NCBI RefSeq assembly: GCF_039545055.1
Contig: NZ_BAABRP010000018.1
Coordinates: 1-64,000 of the forward strand
Source: Deinococcus carri
GTDB taxonomy: Bacteria; Deinococcota; Deinococci; Deinococcales; Deinococcaceae
Length of the DNA stretch: 64,000 nt
Direction: 5' to 3'
Of this stretch, positions 38,950-55,247 are shown one piece after another. How positions within the stretch are numbered: position 1 is the first letter of the stretch; the number at the start of each line of letters is the position of its first letter. The notes beneath the pieces were generated by a model. It worked only from the letters and a program-made list of their open reading frames with translations. It was not told the origin of the DNA and searched no databases. A program made the translations under genes and the position numbers.

Positions 38950-39159
38950 ATGACCCCTCCCCCCCGTTCCGCCATTCGCCCCAGCCTCACCGTGGACATC
39001 GTGCAGAAGCAGGACCAGCCCACCGGCAGGCTCACGCGCGGCGTGGTGGCGCAACTGCTCACGCGCTCGCCCACGCATCCGCACGGCATCAAGGTGCGGC
39101 TGACGTCAGGGCAGGTCGGCCGGGTGCAGGCGGTGGTGGGGCCAGCCGGGGAGGATTAA
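38950..39159 (+). CDS. YwbE family protein
   Basis: The 69-residue protein matches YwbE (DUF2196): 'VDIVQKQDQPTGRLTRGVV' followed by 'LLTRSPTHPHGIKVRLTSGQ' and 'VGRVQAVV'. The family looks like a small beta-barrel nucleic-acid-binding fold, but no function is established. The ATG lies 7 bases after TATACT of the shared promoter. Confidence 0.88.
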   Translation: MTPPPRSAIRPSLTVDIVQKQDQPTGRLTRGVVAQLLTRSPTHPHGIKVRLTSGQVGRVQAVVGPAGED

Positions 39160-39265
39160 GGCGGCTTTTGCCGTTCTTCAGAATTGGGGGGCAGCGGGGG
39201 TCAGGGTGGTGAAATGGGGTCCCTCACGGGTCGCCTGGCCCGGCGAGGGCAGAAGGAGCGTACCC

Positions 39266-40723
39266 TTGGACCCCCATCTCGTCGGCCTGGATTTCGGAAC
39301 CACGGCCCTGAAAGCGGTGCTGTTTCAGGGTGCCCGCGAAGTCCACCGCCTGAACTTTCCCTACCCCCTGAACCACGACCTGCCCGGCCAGGCCAGCCAC
39401 CGCTTGCCCCAGTTGCTCGACGCCTACGAGCGGGCGCTGGACGAGCTGGAAGCGTACTGCGCCGCCCAGGGCATCCAGCCCGCGGCGGTGGGCTTCAGCA
39501 ACGTGATGCACTCGCTGATTACGGTCAGCGCGGAGGGACCCTCTGAGGTCTACACCTGGGCGGACGCGCGCGCAGACACTGGGGGCCACCCACCTTCTTT
39601 TCTCTTTGACCACACCGGCGTGCCCTACCACCCGATGACGCCCGCCGTGAAACTGGCGTGGCTGACCCGCACCCAGGACGCGCGGGCGTGGCAGCGGGTG
39701 AGCGGCCTCAAGGAAGAAGTGCTGCTGCGGTCCTTCGGCGTGTTCTGGACCGACACCAGCACGGCGGCGGCCACCGGCCTAATGAACATAGACGGCCACT
39801 ACGACCCGGAGGCGCTGCGGGTGGCCGGGGTGGAGGCGGCGCAACTGCCCGAAATCAAGCCTATCGACCAGCCGCTCCCGCCCCTGCTCCAGCCCTACCG
39901 CTCGCGCTATCCCCGGCTGGCGGCGGCCCACTGGGTTATCGGGGCCAGTGACGGCGTGACCGCCACCGAGGGGCTGAACATCCAGAGTGCGCGGCAGGCT
40001 GCCGTGTCGGTGGGCACCAGTTCGGCCATCCGCACCTTCTCGCGGGGATCGGCGCTCGACCCGGAGGCGCGGCTGTTCTGCTACCGGGTGGACGACCGCG
40101 AACCGGGCGGGCGGTACCTGGTAGGCGGCCCCAGCAACAACGCTGGGCTGGTGCTGAACTGGTTGCGTGAGCACTTCCAGCTTCCCCTCACGCTGGAAGA
40201 CCTGATGACCGGCACCGTGCCCGGCGCGCGTGGTCTGCTGTTTCTGCCCGCGCTGGCGGGGGAACGTGCGCCCTTCTGGGACCCGCAGCTTCAGGGCGCG
40301 ATGCTGGGACTGGGCCTGCACCACACCCCCGGCGATATCGCCCGCGCGGGGATGGAAGGCGTGGCGCTGCATCTGGCGTGGCTGGCCGACCTGCTGCGCG
40401 CGCAGGTGGGGCCGCTGGACGAGATTCGCGTGACCGGGGGCCTGACCCGCTCGCCCGCGTGGCTCCAGGTGCTGGCGAACGCCCTGAACCAGCCTGTCAG
40501 CCTGCCGCAGGACGCCGAGCTGTTCGAGGGCAGCGCCTTCGGGGCCGCGCGGATTGCGGCGCGGGGCGCGGGCCTGTCGCTGGAGGCCGAGCGCGCCTAC
40601 ACGCAGATTCACCCCAACGCCGACCAGCCCCTGTATGCCCGGCTGGGGCGGCAGTACCGCGCGGCGGCGCTGGCCCTGCGCGACCTGACGCACACGCTGC
40701 ACGCGGGGACACTGGCCGAATGA
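39266..40723 (+). CDS. FGGY family carbohydrate kinase, probable gluconokinase
   Basis: The 485-residue kinase opens with 'HLVGLDFGTTALKAVLF', the ATP phosphate-1 motif. It contains 'HWVIGASDGVTATEGLN' and 'AAVSVGTSSAIRTFS' in the middle and 'ELFEGSAFGAARIAARG' at the end. Gluconate is the likely substrate because a GntP-type permease follows 37 bases later. TTG at 39266 was chosen as start: AAGGAG lies 7 bases before it and similarity begins at once. An upstream GTG frame (39206) lacks support. Confidence 0.85.
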   Translation: MDPHLVGLDFGTTALKAVLFQGAREVHRLNFPYPLNHDLPGQASHRLPQLLDAYERALDELEAYCAAQGIQPAAVGFSNVMHSLITVSAEGPSEVYTWADARADTGGHPPSFLFDHTGVPYHPMTPAVKLAWLTRTQDARAWQRVSGLKEEVLLRSFGVFWTDTSTAAATGLMNIDGHYDPEALRVAGVEAAQLPEIKPIDQPLPPLLQPYRSRYPRLAAAHWVIGASDGVTATEGLNIQSARQAAVSVGTSSAIRTFSRGSALDPEARLFCYRVDDREPGGRYLVGGPSNNAGLVLNWLREHFQLPLTLEDLMTGTVPGARGLLFLPALAGERAPFWDPQLQGAMLGLGLHHTPGDIARAGMEGVALHLAWLADLLRAQVGPLDEIRVTGGLTRSPAWLQVLANALNQPVSLPQDAELFEGSAFGAARIAARGAGLSLEAERAYTQIHPNADQPLYARLGRQYRAAALALRDLTHTLHAGTLAE

Positions 40724-40760
40724 GGCACCAACCTTTCTCCCCTCCTGTTGAGGTAAACCC

Positions 40761-42098
40761 ATGTTGATTGCGCTCACGGCGGTGGCGATTGCGCTGGTGA
40801 TCGTCCTGATCTCGGTGGCCCGCATCCACCCCTTCCTGGCCCTGCTGATTGCCAGCCTGTTCCTGGCGGTCGTCACGGGCATTCCGCTGAACAAGGTCAT
40901 CACCGCCTACGAGACCGGGGTGGGCGGCACGCTGGGGCACCTGGCGGGCATCGTGGGCCTGGGGGCCATTCTGGGCAAGCTGCTGGCCGATTCGGGCGGC
41001 GCGGACCGGCTCTCCCAGTGGCTGACCGGCCTGTTCGGGGCACGCCGCCTCCCCTGGGCGATGATGGTGCTGGGCCTGATCATCGGCGTGACCGTGTTTT
41101 TCGAAGTCGGGGTGGTGCTGCTGATTCCCATTATCCTGACGGTGGTGCGCCGCAGCCGCCAGCCGGTGCTGCTGGTGGGTATCCCGGTGCTGGCGGGGCT
41201 GTCGGTCACGCACGGGCTGGTGCCGCCGCACCCCGGCGCGCTGATCGCTGTGGACGCCTACAGCGCCAACATCGGCCTGACCATCCTCTACGGCCTCATC
41301 GTGGCGATTCCCAGCGCGATCGTGGCCGGGCCGCTGCTGGGGCGCTGGCTGACCGCGCGGGTGCATCCCACCGGTGAGCTGGGGCGGTCGAGTGAACCCG
41401 GCGTGAATCCGGCCACGCCCGTTCCCGAACAGCTTCAGCCCAGCCTGGGGGCCACGCTGCTGAGCGTGCTGTTTCCCATCGCCCTGATGCTGCTGGCGAC
41501 CGCCGCCCAGGTGGGGCTGCCCGCGGGCCGGGCGCAGGACATCATCAGCTTTATCGGCAATCCCGTCATCGCGCTGCTGCTGGGCGTGCTGCTGGCCTAC
41601 CGCATCCTGGGCAGCGCCTACGGGGCCTCGCGCGAGGTGCTGCTCAGCCGCACCGGCCAGAGCCTGCTGCCGCTGGCGGGCATCCTGCTGATCATCGGCG
41701 CGGGGGGCGGCTTCAAGAACATCCTGATCGAGAGCGGCGTGGGCAAGGCCATCGCGGACCTGGCGGTCGGGGCCAACTGGTCGCCGCTGGTGCTGGCGTA
41801 CCTGATCGCCGCCCTGGTGCGGGTCGCCACCGGCTCGGCCACGGTCGCGCTGACCACCACCGCGGGCCTGATGACCCCCATCCTGGCCCGCACCAGCGGC
41901 GTCAGCCCCGAGCTGCTGGTGCTGGCGACCGGCGCGGGCAGCCTGATCCTATCGCACGTGAACGACGCGGGCTTCTGGCTGGTCAAGGAATACCTGGGCA
42001 TGGACGTCAAGGAAACCCTCCAGACCTGGACCGTGATGGAAACGGTGCTGTCGCTGGTCGCCTTCGCCATCGTAATGGGGCTGTCGCTGGTGGTGTAG
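40761..42098 (+). CDS. GntP family gluconate:H+ symporter
   Basis: The 445-residue permease has about 12 hydrophobic segments and the family pattern: 'IHPFLALLIASLFLAVVTGI' at the N-terminus, 'TVFFEVGVVLLIPI', 'LSVTHGLVPPHPGAL' and 'LILSHVNDAGFWLVKEYLGM' near the end. It probably imports gluconate for the kinase upstream. GAGGT precedes the ATG, consistent with translation as the second gene of an operon. Confidence 0.9.
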   Translation: MLIALTAVAIALVIVLISVARIHPFLALLIASLFLAVVTGIPLNKVITAYETGVGGTLGHLAGIVGLGAILGKLLADSGGADRLSQWLTGLFGARRLPWAMMVLGLIIGVTVFFEVGVVLLIPIILTVVRRSRQPVLLVGIPVLAGLSVTHGLVPPHPGALIAVDAYSANIGLTILYGLIVAIPSAIVAGPLLGRWLTARVHPTGELGRSSEPGVNPATPVPEQLQPSLGATLLSVLFPIALMLLATAAQVGLPAGRAQDIISFIGNPVIALLLGVLLAYRILGSAYGASREVLLSRTGQSLLPLAGILLIIGAGGGFKNILIESGVGKAIADLAVGANWSPLVLAYLIAALVRVATGSATVALTTTAGLMTPILARTSGVSPELLVLATGAGSLILSHVNDAGFWLVKEYLGMDVKETLQTWTVMETVLSLVAFAIVMGLSLVV

Positions 42099-42269
42099 GG
42101 CCGTTCCGCCCCCCCTCTCCCCTGCGGTGAACGCCATTCACACCTACGTCAAAGGGCTGGAGACCACGCCCTGCCTTCAGATGGACGCTCCGGGTGGGGC
42201 GTCTGTCTGTTTTTGTTTTGGCTGCCAGAAGACACGGTCGGGCCGCGCCGCCCCCGCTACACTCCCCCG

Positions 42270-43307
<1,038 letters not shown>

Positions 43308-43370
43308 CTGCGCCCCCGGTGCGCCTTTGGATGGAAGCACCGCCCCGGCCCAGGCGGTAGACTGACCCGC

Positions 43371-44204
<834 letters not shown>

Positions 44205-44208
44205 GCAC

Positions 44209-44249
44209 AGGCAGAGCGGCCCCACCGTCGGCATGGGGCCGCTCTGCCT
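44209..44249. terminator. Perfect 16-bp hairpin between convergent genes
   Basis: AGGCAGAGCGGCCCCA (44209-44224) and its exact complement (44234-44249) with a nine-base loop lie between the prenyltransferase and the secreted-protein gene. It is probably a bidirectional terminator. Confidence 0.75.
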
Positions 44250-44258
44250 GCTGCGACC

Positions 44259-45302
44259 TCAGCGGGCCTGCACGTTCTGATTCAGGCGCAGCGTCATCTG
44301 CATTTGCGAGCCGTCGGGCTGGGTGAAGGTCGCGCGCATCCGCAGGGTCTGGGTCATGCTCTGCGCGGCGGGGAGGCCGTCGGGGCGGTAGAGGCTCTGG
44401 CCGCTCTGGGTCAGGTCCAGCAGTTCCATCTTCACGTGGAAGGCGGCGGTCTTGCTGTTCAGGTCGCCCAGTTCCACCGTCCAGTTGCCCGCGCTGCCAC
44501 GCTGGTCGAAGACAGACTGGCCGCTCGCGTTCGTGCCCCGGTAGGTCGTGGTGGTCCGCACCGTGAGCGGCGTCGCTTTCACGTTCCCCAGCGCGTCGCC
44601 CGCCCCCATGCTGGCCGCCATGCCCCCGAAGACCCCGCCCAGCAGCGCCTGGGCGTCCAACGTCCCGGTCTGGGTGCGGGGCTGGCCCACGGTGAAGGTC
44701 TGCCCGTACAGGCCGGTCAGGTCGCTGCCCATGTCGCCCTGGGCACTCAGCTTGTCGAGCGGGAGGCCCCGAAGCGCGGCCTGCACCTGGGGGTTATCGC
44801 TCTCGACCCGCGTGACCCGCGTGCGGCCGTCCGGGGCCACCGTCTGCGTCACGCGCACGGTGAGGGGTGGCTGCTCCGGCATATTCGTCACCGTCGAGGT
44901 CAGCAGGGTGACGGTGCCGTCCGCCGCACGCCCCTGCACCCGGTAAAAGGTCTTGCTGACTGCCGCCTGGGCCGAGGCCGCGTTCAGCCCGCGCTGGATA
45001 TCGGCGCGCAAGCTGGCGGCCTCAGCGGTGCTGGCCGCCTGACCCCCTGGCCCCGTCAGCCGCAGGTCCTCCAGCGTGATCTGCGTCCGGACGGTGGAGG
45101 TGAGCTGCACCGTCGCCCCCGGCTGGGCGGTCAGGCGCAGGGTCAGGGTGGAGGCCGTGCCGGGCGTGGCTGTGCTGGACGTGGCCCTGCCGGGCACCGC
45201 GGTGGAGGAGGGCGGCGTGGCCGGGATGGACGGCGCGGAGGGCGTCTGGGCCGCGGCAGCCGGGGCGGCGAGCAGCAGGGCGGTCAGCAGGTAAGGTTTC
45301 AT
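44259..45302 (-). CDS. Secreted protein of unknown function
   Basis: The 347-residue protein has a signal peptide (MKPYLLTALLLAAPAAAAQ). A Ser/Thr/Pro-rich linker runs to about residue 50, followed by a beta-rich body with repeated threonine patches such as 'TQTGTLDAQALLGGVFGG' and 'TPLTVRTTTTYRG'. I do not recognise the family. The start was set at 45302 because TACCGT lies 6 bases upstream and the signal peptide begins there. Confidence 0.7.
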   Translation of the reverse strand: MKPYLLTALLLAAPAAAAQTPSAPSIPATPPSSTAVPGRATSSTATPGTASTLTLRLTAQPGATVQLTSTVRTQITLEDLRLTGPGGQAASTAEAASLRADIQRGLNAASAQAAVSKTFYRVQGRAADGTVTLLTSTVTNMPEQPPLTVRVTQTVAPDGRTRVTRVESDNPQVQAALRGLPLDKLSAQGDMGSDLTGLYGQTFTVGQPRTQTGTLDAQALLGGVFGGMAASMGAGDALGNVKATPLTVRTTTTYRGTNASGQSVFDQRGSAGNWTVELGDLNSKTAAFHVKMELLDLTQSGQSLYRPDGLPAAQSMTQTLRMRATFTQPDGSQMQMTLRLNQNVQAR

Positions 45303-45432
45303 ACGCCAACGGTACGCGGCGAACAGGGCCGGGGTTGCGCCCGGTCCCCCGACCTTCACCTTTGGTCAACGCCGCGCGGGAAGGCGGCCGGGCTGGGCCG
45401 ATTTCGCGGGCGGCGTGCGGCACAATGGGGCC

Positions 45433-47133
<1,701 letters not shown>

Positions 47134-47317
47134 GGCCGGGAAAAGTGAACCCTCACCCAGAGCCGGGGGCAGGTTGGAGCACGTCTTCCAGCCAGGTTCC
47201 CGGTTCTCTTTCTCCCTCCCAGGATGAAACTGTCCCAGCACCAGGTTCTTCACTTCTAACAAAAAATCTCCCGATTCCTTGCGTCATAACATAATCAAAT
47301 CATAGGATAGGAACACC

Positions 47318-47734
47318 ATGACGAAGCCAGAGCAGGTGCTGGAGGCCTACAGGGCCGCGGTGTACGCAAAAGACGTCGACGCCCTCCTGTCCCTGTACGA
47401 CGAGGACGTGTGTGTCTTCGACATGTGGGGAAGCTGGTCGTATGACGGAGCCGACGCCTGGCGCGGGATGGTCACGAACTGGTTCGCCTCACTGGGCACC
47501 GAGCGGGTGGTCGTGGCTCTGGAAGATGTGCAAACGACCCTAGCAGACGGGCTGGCGGTGATTCGTGCCTTTGTGACCTACACGGGTGTATCGGCCGAGG
47601 GCAACACCTTGCGGGCCATGCACAACCGCCTGACCTGCGTGCTCCGGCAACAGGGCGACGGCTGGAAAATCGTCCATGAACACAGCTCGGCACCCGCCGA
47701 CTTCGAGACGGGGAGGGTCATCCTCCAACGCTGA
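47318..47734 (+). CDS. SnoaL-like / DUF4440-type protein (NTF2 fold)
   Basis: The 138-residue protein reads 'EQVLEAYRAAVYAKDVDALL', 'SLYDEDVCVFDMWGSWSYDG' and ends 'CVLRQQGDGWKIVHEHSSAP', the typical layout of ketosteroid-isomerase-like proteins. The ligand or substrate is unknown. TAGGAT (47303-47308) and an AGGA site precede the ATG. The 60 bases upstream are unusually AT-rich. Confidence 0.8.
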   Translation: MTKPEQVLEAYRAAVYAKDVDALLSLYDEDVCVFDMWGSWSYDGADAWRGMVTNWFASLGTERVVVALEDVQTTLADGLAVIRAFVTYTGVSAEGNTLRAMHNRLTCVLRQQGDGWKIVHEHSSAPADFETGRVILQR

Positions 47735-47925
47735 CGCCGTGTGCTTGCCCAAAGGAGAAAACCCCCGGCCTCATTCGCCAGGGCTTTGCCTTTGGGTGGG
47801 CTGGAAACGCGGCGGGAGCGCACGAGAGGCTTAGTCAGGTGGGGTGGTTCCCCTTTCTGGGAAATGGCCTCCACGTTCCCACTTGTCATGTAACCCGCTC
47901 GCAAGCACAGGCAGCCTCCGCGCTT

Positions 47926-48261
47926 CTACAGCCCGTACTTCCGGTCTTCCGGCAACTCCGCCTCCTCGTGGACGGCCTGCGCGACCCGTGCGGCCAGGGG
48001 GAAGTCGGCGGCGGCGTACCAGCCTTCTTCCAGCCCGCCGCCCTTGTGGCGGTAGACGCACAGGGCTGGGCCATAGCTGCACGCGCCCAGGCAGCCGCTC
48101 TCGGTGAGGCGGACGCTGCCGCCCTTCTTGTAGTAGGCGAGGGACGTGCGTTCGAGGTGGTTCCAGAGGGCTTTGTAGAGCAGCGCGGAACCGCGTGCCT
48201 GGCAATTCTGGCCCTGGCAGACCAGCAGGTGCCCGCGGGTGGGAAAGAATTTGGGGGGCAT
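47926..48261 (-). CDS. Thioredoxin-like [2Fe-2S] ferredoxin
   Basis: The 111-residue protein has four well-spaced cysteines: 'HLLVCQGQNCQARGS' (C-x4-C) and 'ESGCLGACSYGPALCVY' (C-x3-C), the pattern of thioredoxin-fold [2Fe-2S] proteins. It begins 3 bases after the btuD stop and is the last gene under the cobalamin riboswitch. It may therefore serve in reduction of imported corrinoid; that role is inference. Confidence 0.85.
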   Translation of the reverse strand: MPPKFFPTRGHLLVCQGQNCQARGSALLYKALWNHLERTSLAYYKKGGSVRLTESGCLGACSYGPALCVYRHKGGGLEEGWYAAADFPLAARVAQAVHEEAELPEDRKYGL

Positions 48262-48264
48262 GGG

Positions 48265-50095
<1,831 letters not shown>

Positions 50096-50113
50096 AGCTC
50101 AAGGCTTCCCCAC

Positions 50114-50998
50114 TCACCGGAACAGTTCCGGGTGAACCAGCCGCGCCAGCCCGCGCAGCGCCTCCGGCAACCGGGGGCCGGGGCGGCCCAGGATGGTGTT
50201 CAGCTCCTTCGGGATGGGCAGCACCCGCCCGGTCTTCACGGCCTGGAGAGAGTTCCAGCCGGGGCGAGAGCGGGCCGTCTTGAGGTCCAGGCCCAGCATC
50301 AGCGCCGGGTTGGCCTTCACGATGAACTCGGGGTCCACCTTGGGAAAGTCGCCCATGCTGGCCGGGATGATGTTGCGCGCCCCCGCCTTCGCCAGCAGCA
50401 CGCCGATGAAGGAGTTCGGGCCGACACTGTAGGGCGCGGGGTCGATTTCGAGGTAGGTGCTGGGCTTGCGCGTGGCATTGCGGGTCAGAATTTCCACGCG
50501 GGCGATGTCGCGTTTCATGTTCAGCACGAGCTGTTTCGCCTGCGCCTCGCGGTTCACCACGCGCCCCAGCGTGAGGGTCTTGCTGAACACCTCGTCGTAG
50601 GTTTCGGGGTTCACGGCCAGCACCGTGATGCCCGCGCGGGTCAGGGGGCCTTCCAGCTTGCCGTATTTGCTGACCACCACCAGGTCGGGCTTCAGCGCGA
50701 CAATCTTTTCGAGGTCGGGGTCGTAGAGGCCGCCTACCTTCGGCAGCCGCGTCACCTGCTGCGGGAAGTCGCTGTAGGTGTCCACCCCCACCAGCCGGTC
50801 GCAGACGCCCAGCGCGCACAGCGTCTCGGTGTCGCTGGGCAGCAGGCTCACGATGCGCCTCGGTTCGGCCTTCACCGTCACCTGGCGGCCCAGGTCGTCG
50901 GTGAGGGTGAGGGGGTAGGTGGTCGCGCCCGCCGCACGGCTCAGGGTCGCAGTGCCCAGGGTCAGGCTCAGCACGGTGAGGGGCAGAAACTTTTGCAT
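50114..50998 (-). CDS. btuF: Vitamin B12 ABC transporter, substrate-binding protein
   Basis: The 294-residue protein has a signal peptide (MQKFLPLTVLSLTLGTATLS) and the class III binding-protein fold: 'EPRRIVSLLPSDTETLCALG', 'LVGVDTYSDFPQQVTRLPKV' and 'LKPDLVVVSKYGK'. It should deliver corrinoid to the permease. GGAGG precedes the ATG, and a riboswitch with terminator lies immediately upstream. Confidence 0.9.
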   Translation of the reverse strand: MQKFLPLTVLSLTLGTATLSRAAGATTYPLTLTDDLGRQVTVKAEPRRIVSLLPSDTETLCALGVCDRLVGVDTYSDFPQQVTRLPKVGGLYDPDLEKIVALKPDLVVVSKYGKLEGPLTRAGITVLAVNPETYDEVFSKTLTLGRVVNREAQAKQLVLNMKRDIARVEILTRNATRKPSTYLEIDPAPYSVGPNSFIGVLLAKAGARNIIPASMGDFPKVDPEFIVKANPALMLGLDLKTARSRPGWNSLQAVKTGRVLPIPKELNTILGRPGPRLPEALRGLARLVHPELFR

Positions 50999-51025
50999 GG
51001 GGAGTCCTCCTGCCCGCCCGCACGG

Positions 51026-51049
51026 AAAAGGCCGCCCGGTGGGGGCGGC
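51026..51049 (-). terminator. Riboswitch expression-platform terminator
   Basis: On the minus strand GCCGCCC pairs with GGGCGGC around CCACC, followed by CTTTT. It stands between the B12 aptamer and btuF and would stop transcription when the aptamer is bound. Confidence 0.75.
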
Positions 51050-51244
<195 letters not shown>

Positions 51245-51250
51245 TGCCGC

Positions 51251-51256
51251 ACTATA
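51251..51256 (-). promoter_or_regulatory. -10 box of the btuF operon
   Basis: TATAGT on the minus strand is placed just upstream of the riboswitch. The -35 region is weak (ATTGGG at 17 bases). Confidence 0.6.
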
Positions 51257-51289
51257 GCCCCGGTCACGGCGGCCCCAATGTGGCCCCCC

Positions 51290-51907
<618 letters not shown>

Positions 51908-51982
51908 GAGGCGAGGATACGCCCGCGGGGTGCGCGGGAGGCAGGGCGCGGTGCGCGGTCCAGGTTCTTCCCGCGTCCCCCT

Positions 51983-52219
51983 TCAGTCCTCCTCTTGCGC
52001 CTCCGGGTCGTCTTCCTCGTCCGCGTCCGTCCAGCCCTCCGTCAGCACCGCGCGCACGGCCTCGATGCGCTCGCGGCAGGCGGCGTAGGCGGCGCGGGCC
52101 TCTTCGAGCAGCGGCAGCACGCGGTCGAGGTCGGCCTCCCCGTTTTCGAGTTCGGCGGCAATCCGCGAGAGCCGCGCGTAGGCCTCGCGGTAGGTGAGGG
52201 GCGGGGAAGCGTCCGGCAC
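51983..52219 (-). CDS. xseB: Exodeoxyribonuclease VII small subunit
   Basis: The 78-residue protein fits XseB in length and pattern: 'TYREAYARLSRIAAELENGE' then 'ADLDRVLPLLEEARAAYAAC'. An acidic tail (DADEEDDPEAQEED) follows. It pairs with XseA to degrade single-stranded DNA; xseA is not in the window. The GTG start follows TATCCT by 6 bases, divergent from the flavin reductase gene. Confidence 0.85.
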   Translation of the reverse strand: MPDASPPLTYREAYARLSRIAAELENGEADLDRVLPLLEEARAAYAACRERIEAVRAVLTEGWTDADEEDDPEAQEED

Positions 52220-52249
52220 CCCCGCAGGATAGCGCCGCTACCCTGGGGC

Positions 52250-52915
<666 letters not shown>

Positions 52916-52916
52916 G

Positions 52917-52988
52917 GAGGCGGTGCGCGGTACGCGGTACGCAGTGGGGGCTTTTCCCGCGTACCGCGCCCTGCTTCCCGCGTACCCT
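52917..52988. repeat. Palindromic heptad repeat, GCGGTAC type
   Basis: GCGGTGC, GCGGTAC, GCGGTAC, GCAGTGG on the left and CCGCGTACCGC, CCGCGTACCC on the right flank 'gggcttttcc'. The same palindrome recurs at 54108-54172, 54541-54605 and 57960-58018. Confidence 0.8.
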
Positions 52989-52993
52989 GAACC

Positions 52994-53521
52994 ATGCCGT
53001 TCACCCTCCGGCCCGCCGCGCCCCCCGACGCGCCCGCCCTCGCGCACATTCACACCACGAGCTGGCGGGAGACGTACATGGGGTTGATGCCCGAAGACTT
53101 CCTGGCGCGGATGACGGATGAGGCCGCCCGGCAGCGGCGGCAAGCAAGCTGGGAACGGACGCTCGCGGAGGGGCGGGAACTCGTCCTCGTTGCCGAGCAG
53201 GACGGCGAGGTGGTCGCCTTCGCCTCGGGCGGCCCGGCACGGGACCACCCCGGCGTGGACGTCGAGCTGTATACCCTCTATGCCCTGCAAGCGGCGCACG
53301 GGCAGGGCCTCGGGCGGGCGCTGCTGCACGCGCTGGCACGGGAACTGGGGGCGGGCGGCGCGCGCAACCTGGCCCTGTGGGTGCTGGACGTGAACCCCAC
53401 CCGCCAGTGGTACGCGCGGCAGGGCGGGCGCGAGGCGGGCGAGAAGGTGGTGGCCCTGCCCGGCGGCGCTGAGCTGCGTGAAGTGCGTCTGGTCTGGGAC
53501 GACCTCACCCGGCTACGATAG
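52994..53521 (+). CDS. GNAT family N-acetyltransferase
   Basis: The 175-residue protein reads 'HIHTTSWRETYMGLMPEDFL' at the N-terminus and carries the acetyl-CoA loop 'YALQAAHGQGLGRALLHALA' near residues 94-113. It ends with 'LWVLDVNPTRQWYARQGGRE'. The substrate is unknown. TACCCT lies 5 bases before the ATG, immediately after a GCGGTAC repeat. Confidence 0.85.
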   Translation: MPFTLRPAAPPDAPALAHIHTTSWRETYMGLMPEDFLARMTDEAARQRRQASWERTLAEGRELVLVAEQDGEVVAFASGGPARDHPGVDVELYTLYALQAAHGQGLGRALLHALARELGAGGARNLALWVLDVNPTRQWYARQGGREAGEKVVALPGGAELREVRLVWDDLTRLR

Positions 53522-53525
53522 GCCC

Positions 53526-54095
53526 ATGAGCGAACCCGCCCCCAGAGCGATGAGCATGGAGGAGTACCTGCGCACGGAGGAAAAAAGCCCCTACAAGCGC
53601 GAGTATGTCGGCGGGTTCGTGTACCCGCTGCACGCTCAGGCGGGGGCCAGACGACCACACGTCCTGATTTGCATGAACATTGCGGGGACACTCTACGCCG
53701 ACGCTATCCGCGCCGGTTGCCGCCTGTACCAGAGCGACATGAAGCTGCGCGCCCAGGACAGCAGCTCCTTTTTCTACCCGGACGTGATGCTCGTCTGTGA
53801 CCAAGACAGCGGCGACCAGGACGCCGAAACCTCCCCCTGCCTGCTGGTGGAGGTCCTCTCGGACAGCACCGCCTCCCACGACCGGTTCGGGAAATACGGC
53901 GTCTACACCGCCATTCCCAGCCTCCAGACGTATCTCATCGTGGAGCAGAAGGAACGGCGGGTATACGCCTACAGCCGGCAGGAAAGCGGGTGGCAGTTGC
54001 AGGAACTCGTCGGCAGCGGCGAGATAGAGGTGCCCTGCCTGGGCCGCACGCTGACGCTGGACGAGATTTACCTCGGGGTGCTGGAGGGGACGTGA
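53526..54095 (+). CDS. Uma2 family endonuclease-like protein
   Basis: The 189-residue protein has the Uma2 (DUF820) PD-(D/E)xK-like core: 'FYPDVMLVCDQDSGD', then 'CLLVEVLSDSTASHDRFGKY' and 'SLQTYLIVEQKERRVYAY'. The family is widespread in cyanobacteria and Deinococcus with unclear function; nuclease activity is inferred from fold. TACGAT lies 6 bases before the ATG. Confidence 0.85.
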   Translation: MSEPAPRAMSMEEYLRTEEKSPYKREYVGGFVYPLHAQAGARRPHVLICMNIAGTLYADAIRAGCRLYQSDMKLRAQDSSSFFYPDVMLVCDQDSGDQDAETSPCLLVEVLSDSTASHDRFGKYGVYTAIPSLQTYLIVEQKERRVYAYSRQESGWQLQELVGSGEIEVPCLGRTLTLDEIYLGVLEGT

Positions 54096-54107
54096 TAGGG
54101 GAAGCAG

Positions 54108-54172
54108 GACGCGGTGCGCGGTACGCAGTGAGGGTCTTTCCCGCGCACTGCGTACCGCATCCCGCGTCCCAC
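54108..54172. repeat. Palindromic heptad repeat, GCGGTAC type
   Basis: The left arm GCGGTGCGCGGTACGCAGTG and the right arm CACTGCGTACCGC flank 'agggtctttcc'. It is near-identical in plan to the repeats at 52917, 54541 and 57960. Confidence 0.8.
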
Positions 54173-54176
54173 CCCC

Positions 54177-54533
54177 CTACCGCCGCAGCTTCCGCGCCGC
54201 CTCGTCCGGGGTGATCTCGCCGCGTTCCAGGCTGGCGAGGACCTCGGCCTGGGGGTCGGCAGCTTCGGGTTCGTAGCCGATGGCACGCAGCAGGGTGTCG
54301 AAGCGGGCGCGCACGGTGGGATAGCTGACGCCCAGCACGCGCTCGACCTCCTTGAGGTTGCCGCGCACGCGGATATACAGGCGCAGGAAGTCCAGATTCT
54401 CGGGCGTCAGGATGGCGAACTCGTTCAGTTCGAAGACGCCGCGCACGGTCACGCCGCTGGTCGGGAACCGCAGTTCCGTGACCAGCGGGGCTTCCGTCTC
54501 GTCGGGGAAAGGGAGGGGGAGGGGTCTGGGCAT
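54177..54533 (-). CDS. DUF2089 family protein
   Basis: The 118-residue protein contains 'FAILTPENLDFLRLYIRVRG', 'NLKEVERVLGVSYPTVRARF' and a C-terminal 'LERGEITPDEAARKLRR'. DUF2089 proteins look like small helix-turn-helix regulators and often lie next to DUF4097/SHOCT genes, as here. It may regulate the operon at 54612-56358. TACCCT lies 5 bases before the ATG. Confidence 0.8.
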   Translation of the reverse strand: MPRPLPLPFPDETEAPLVTELRFPTSGVTVRGVFELNEFAILTPENLDFLRLYIRVRGNLKEVERVLGVSYPTVRARFDTLLRAIGYEPEAADPQAEVLASLERGEITPDEAARKLRR

Positions 54534-54540
54534 GGTTCAG

Positions 54541-54605
54541 GGTACGCGGTCGGCGGTGCGCAGTACGCGGGAAAAGCCCCCACTGCGTACCGCGCACCGC
54601 GTCCC
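54541..54605. repeat. Palindromic heptad repeat, GCGGTAC type
   Basis: CGGTCGG, CGGTGCG, CAGTACG, CGGGAAA on the left and ACTGCGT, ACCGCGC, ACCGCGT, CCCGCCT on the right. It separates the DUF2089 gene from the operon above it. Confidence 0.8.
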
Positions 54606-54611
54606 GCCTCC

Positions 54612-55243
<632 letters not shown>

Positions 55244-55247
<4 letters not shown>

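Noticed and set aside
47279..47294. Radiation/desiccation response motif upstream of the SnoaL-like gene
   Set aside because: TTGCGTCATAACATAA resembles the 17-base motif as I remember it but is one base short with two or three mismatches, so the palindrome spacing is wrong.
47748..47796. CCCAAAGG...CCTTTGGG as a terminator after the SnoaL-like gene
   Set aside because: The arms are complementary but the loop is long and there is no U tract on either side.
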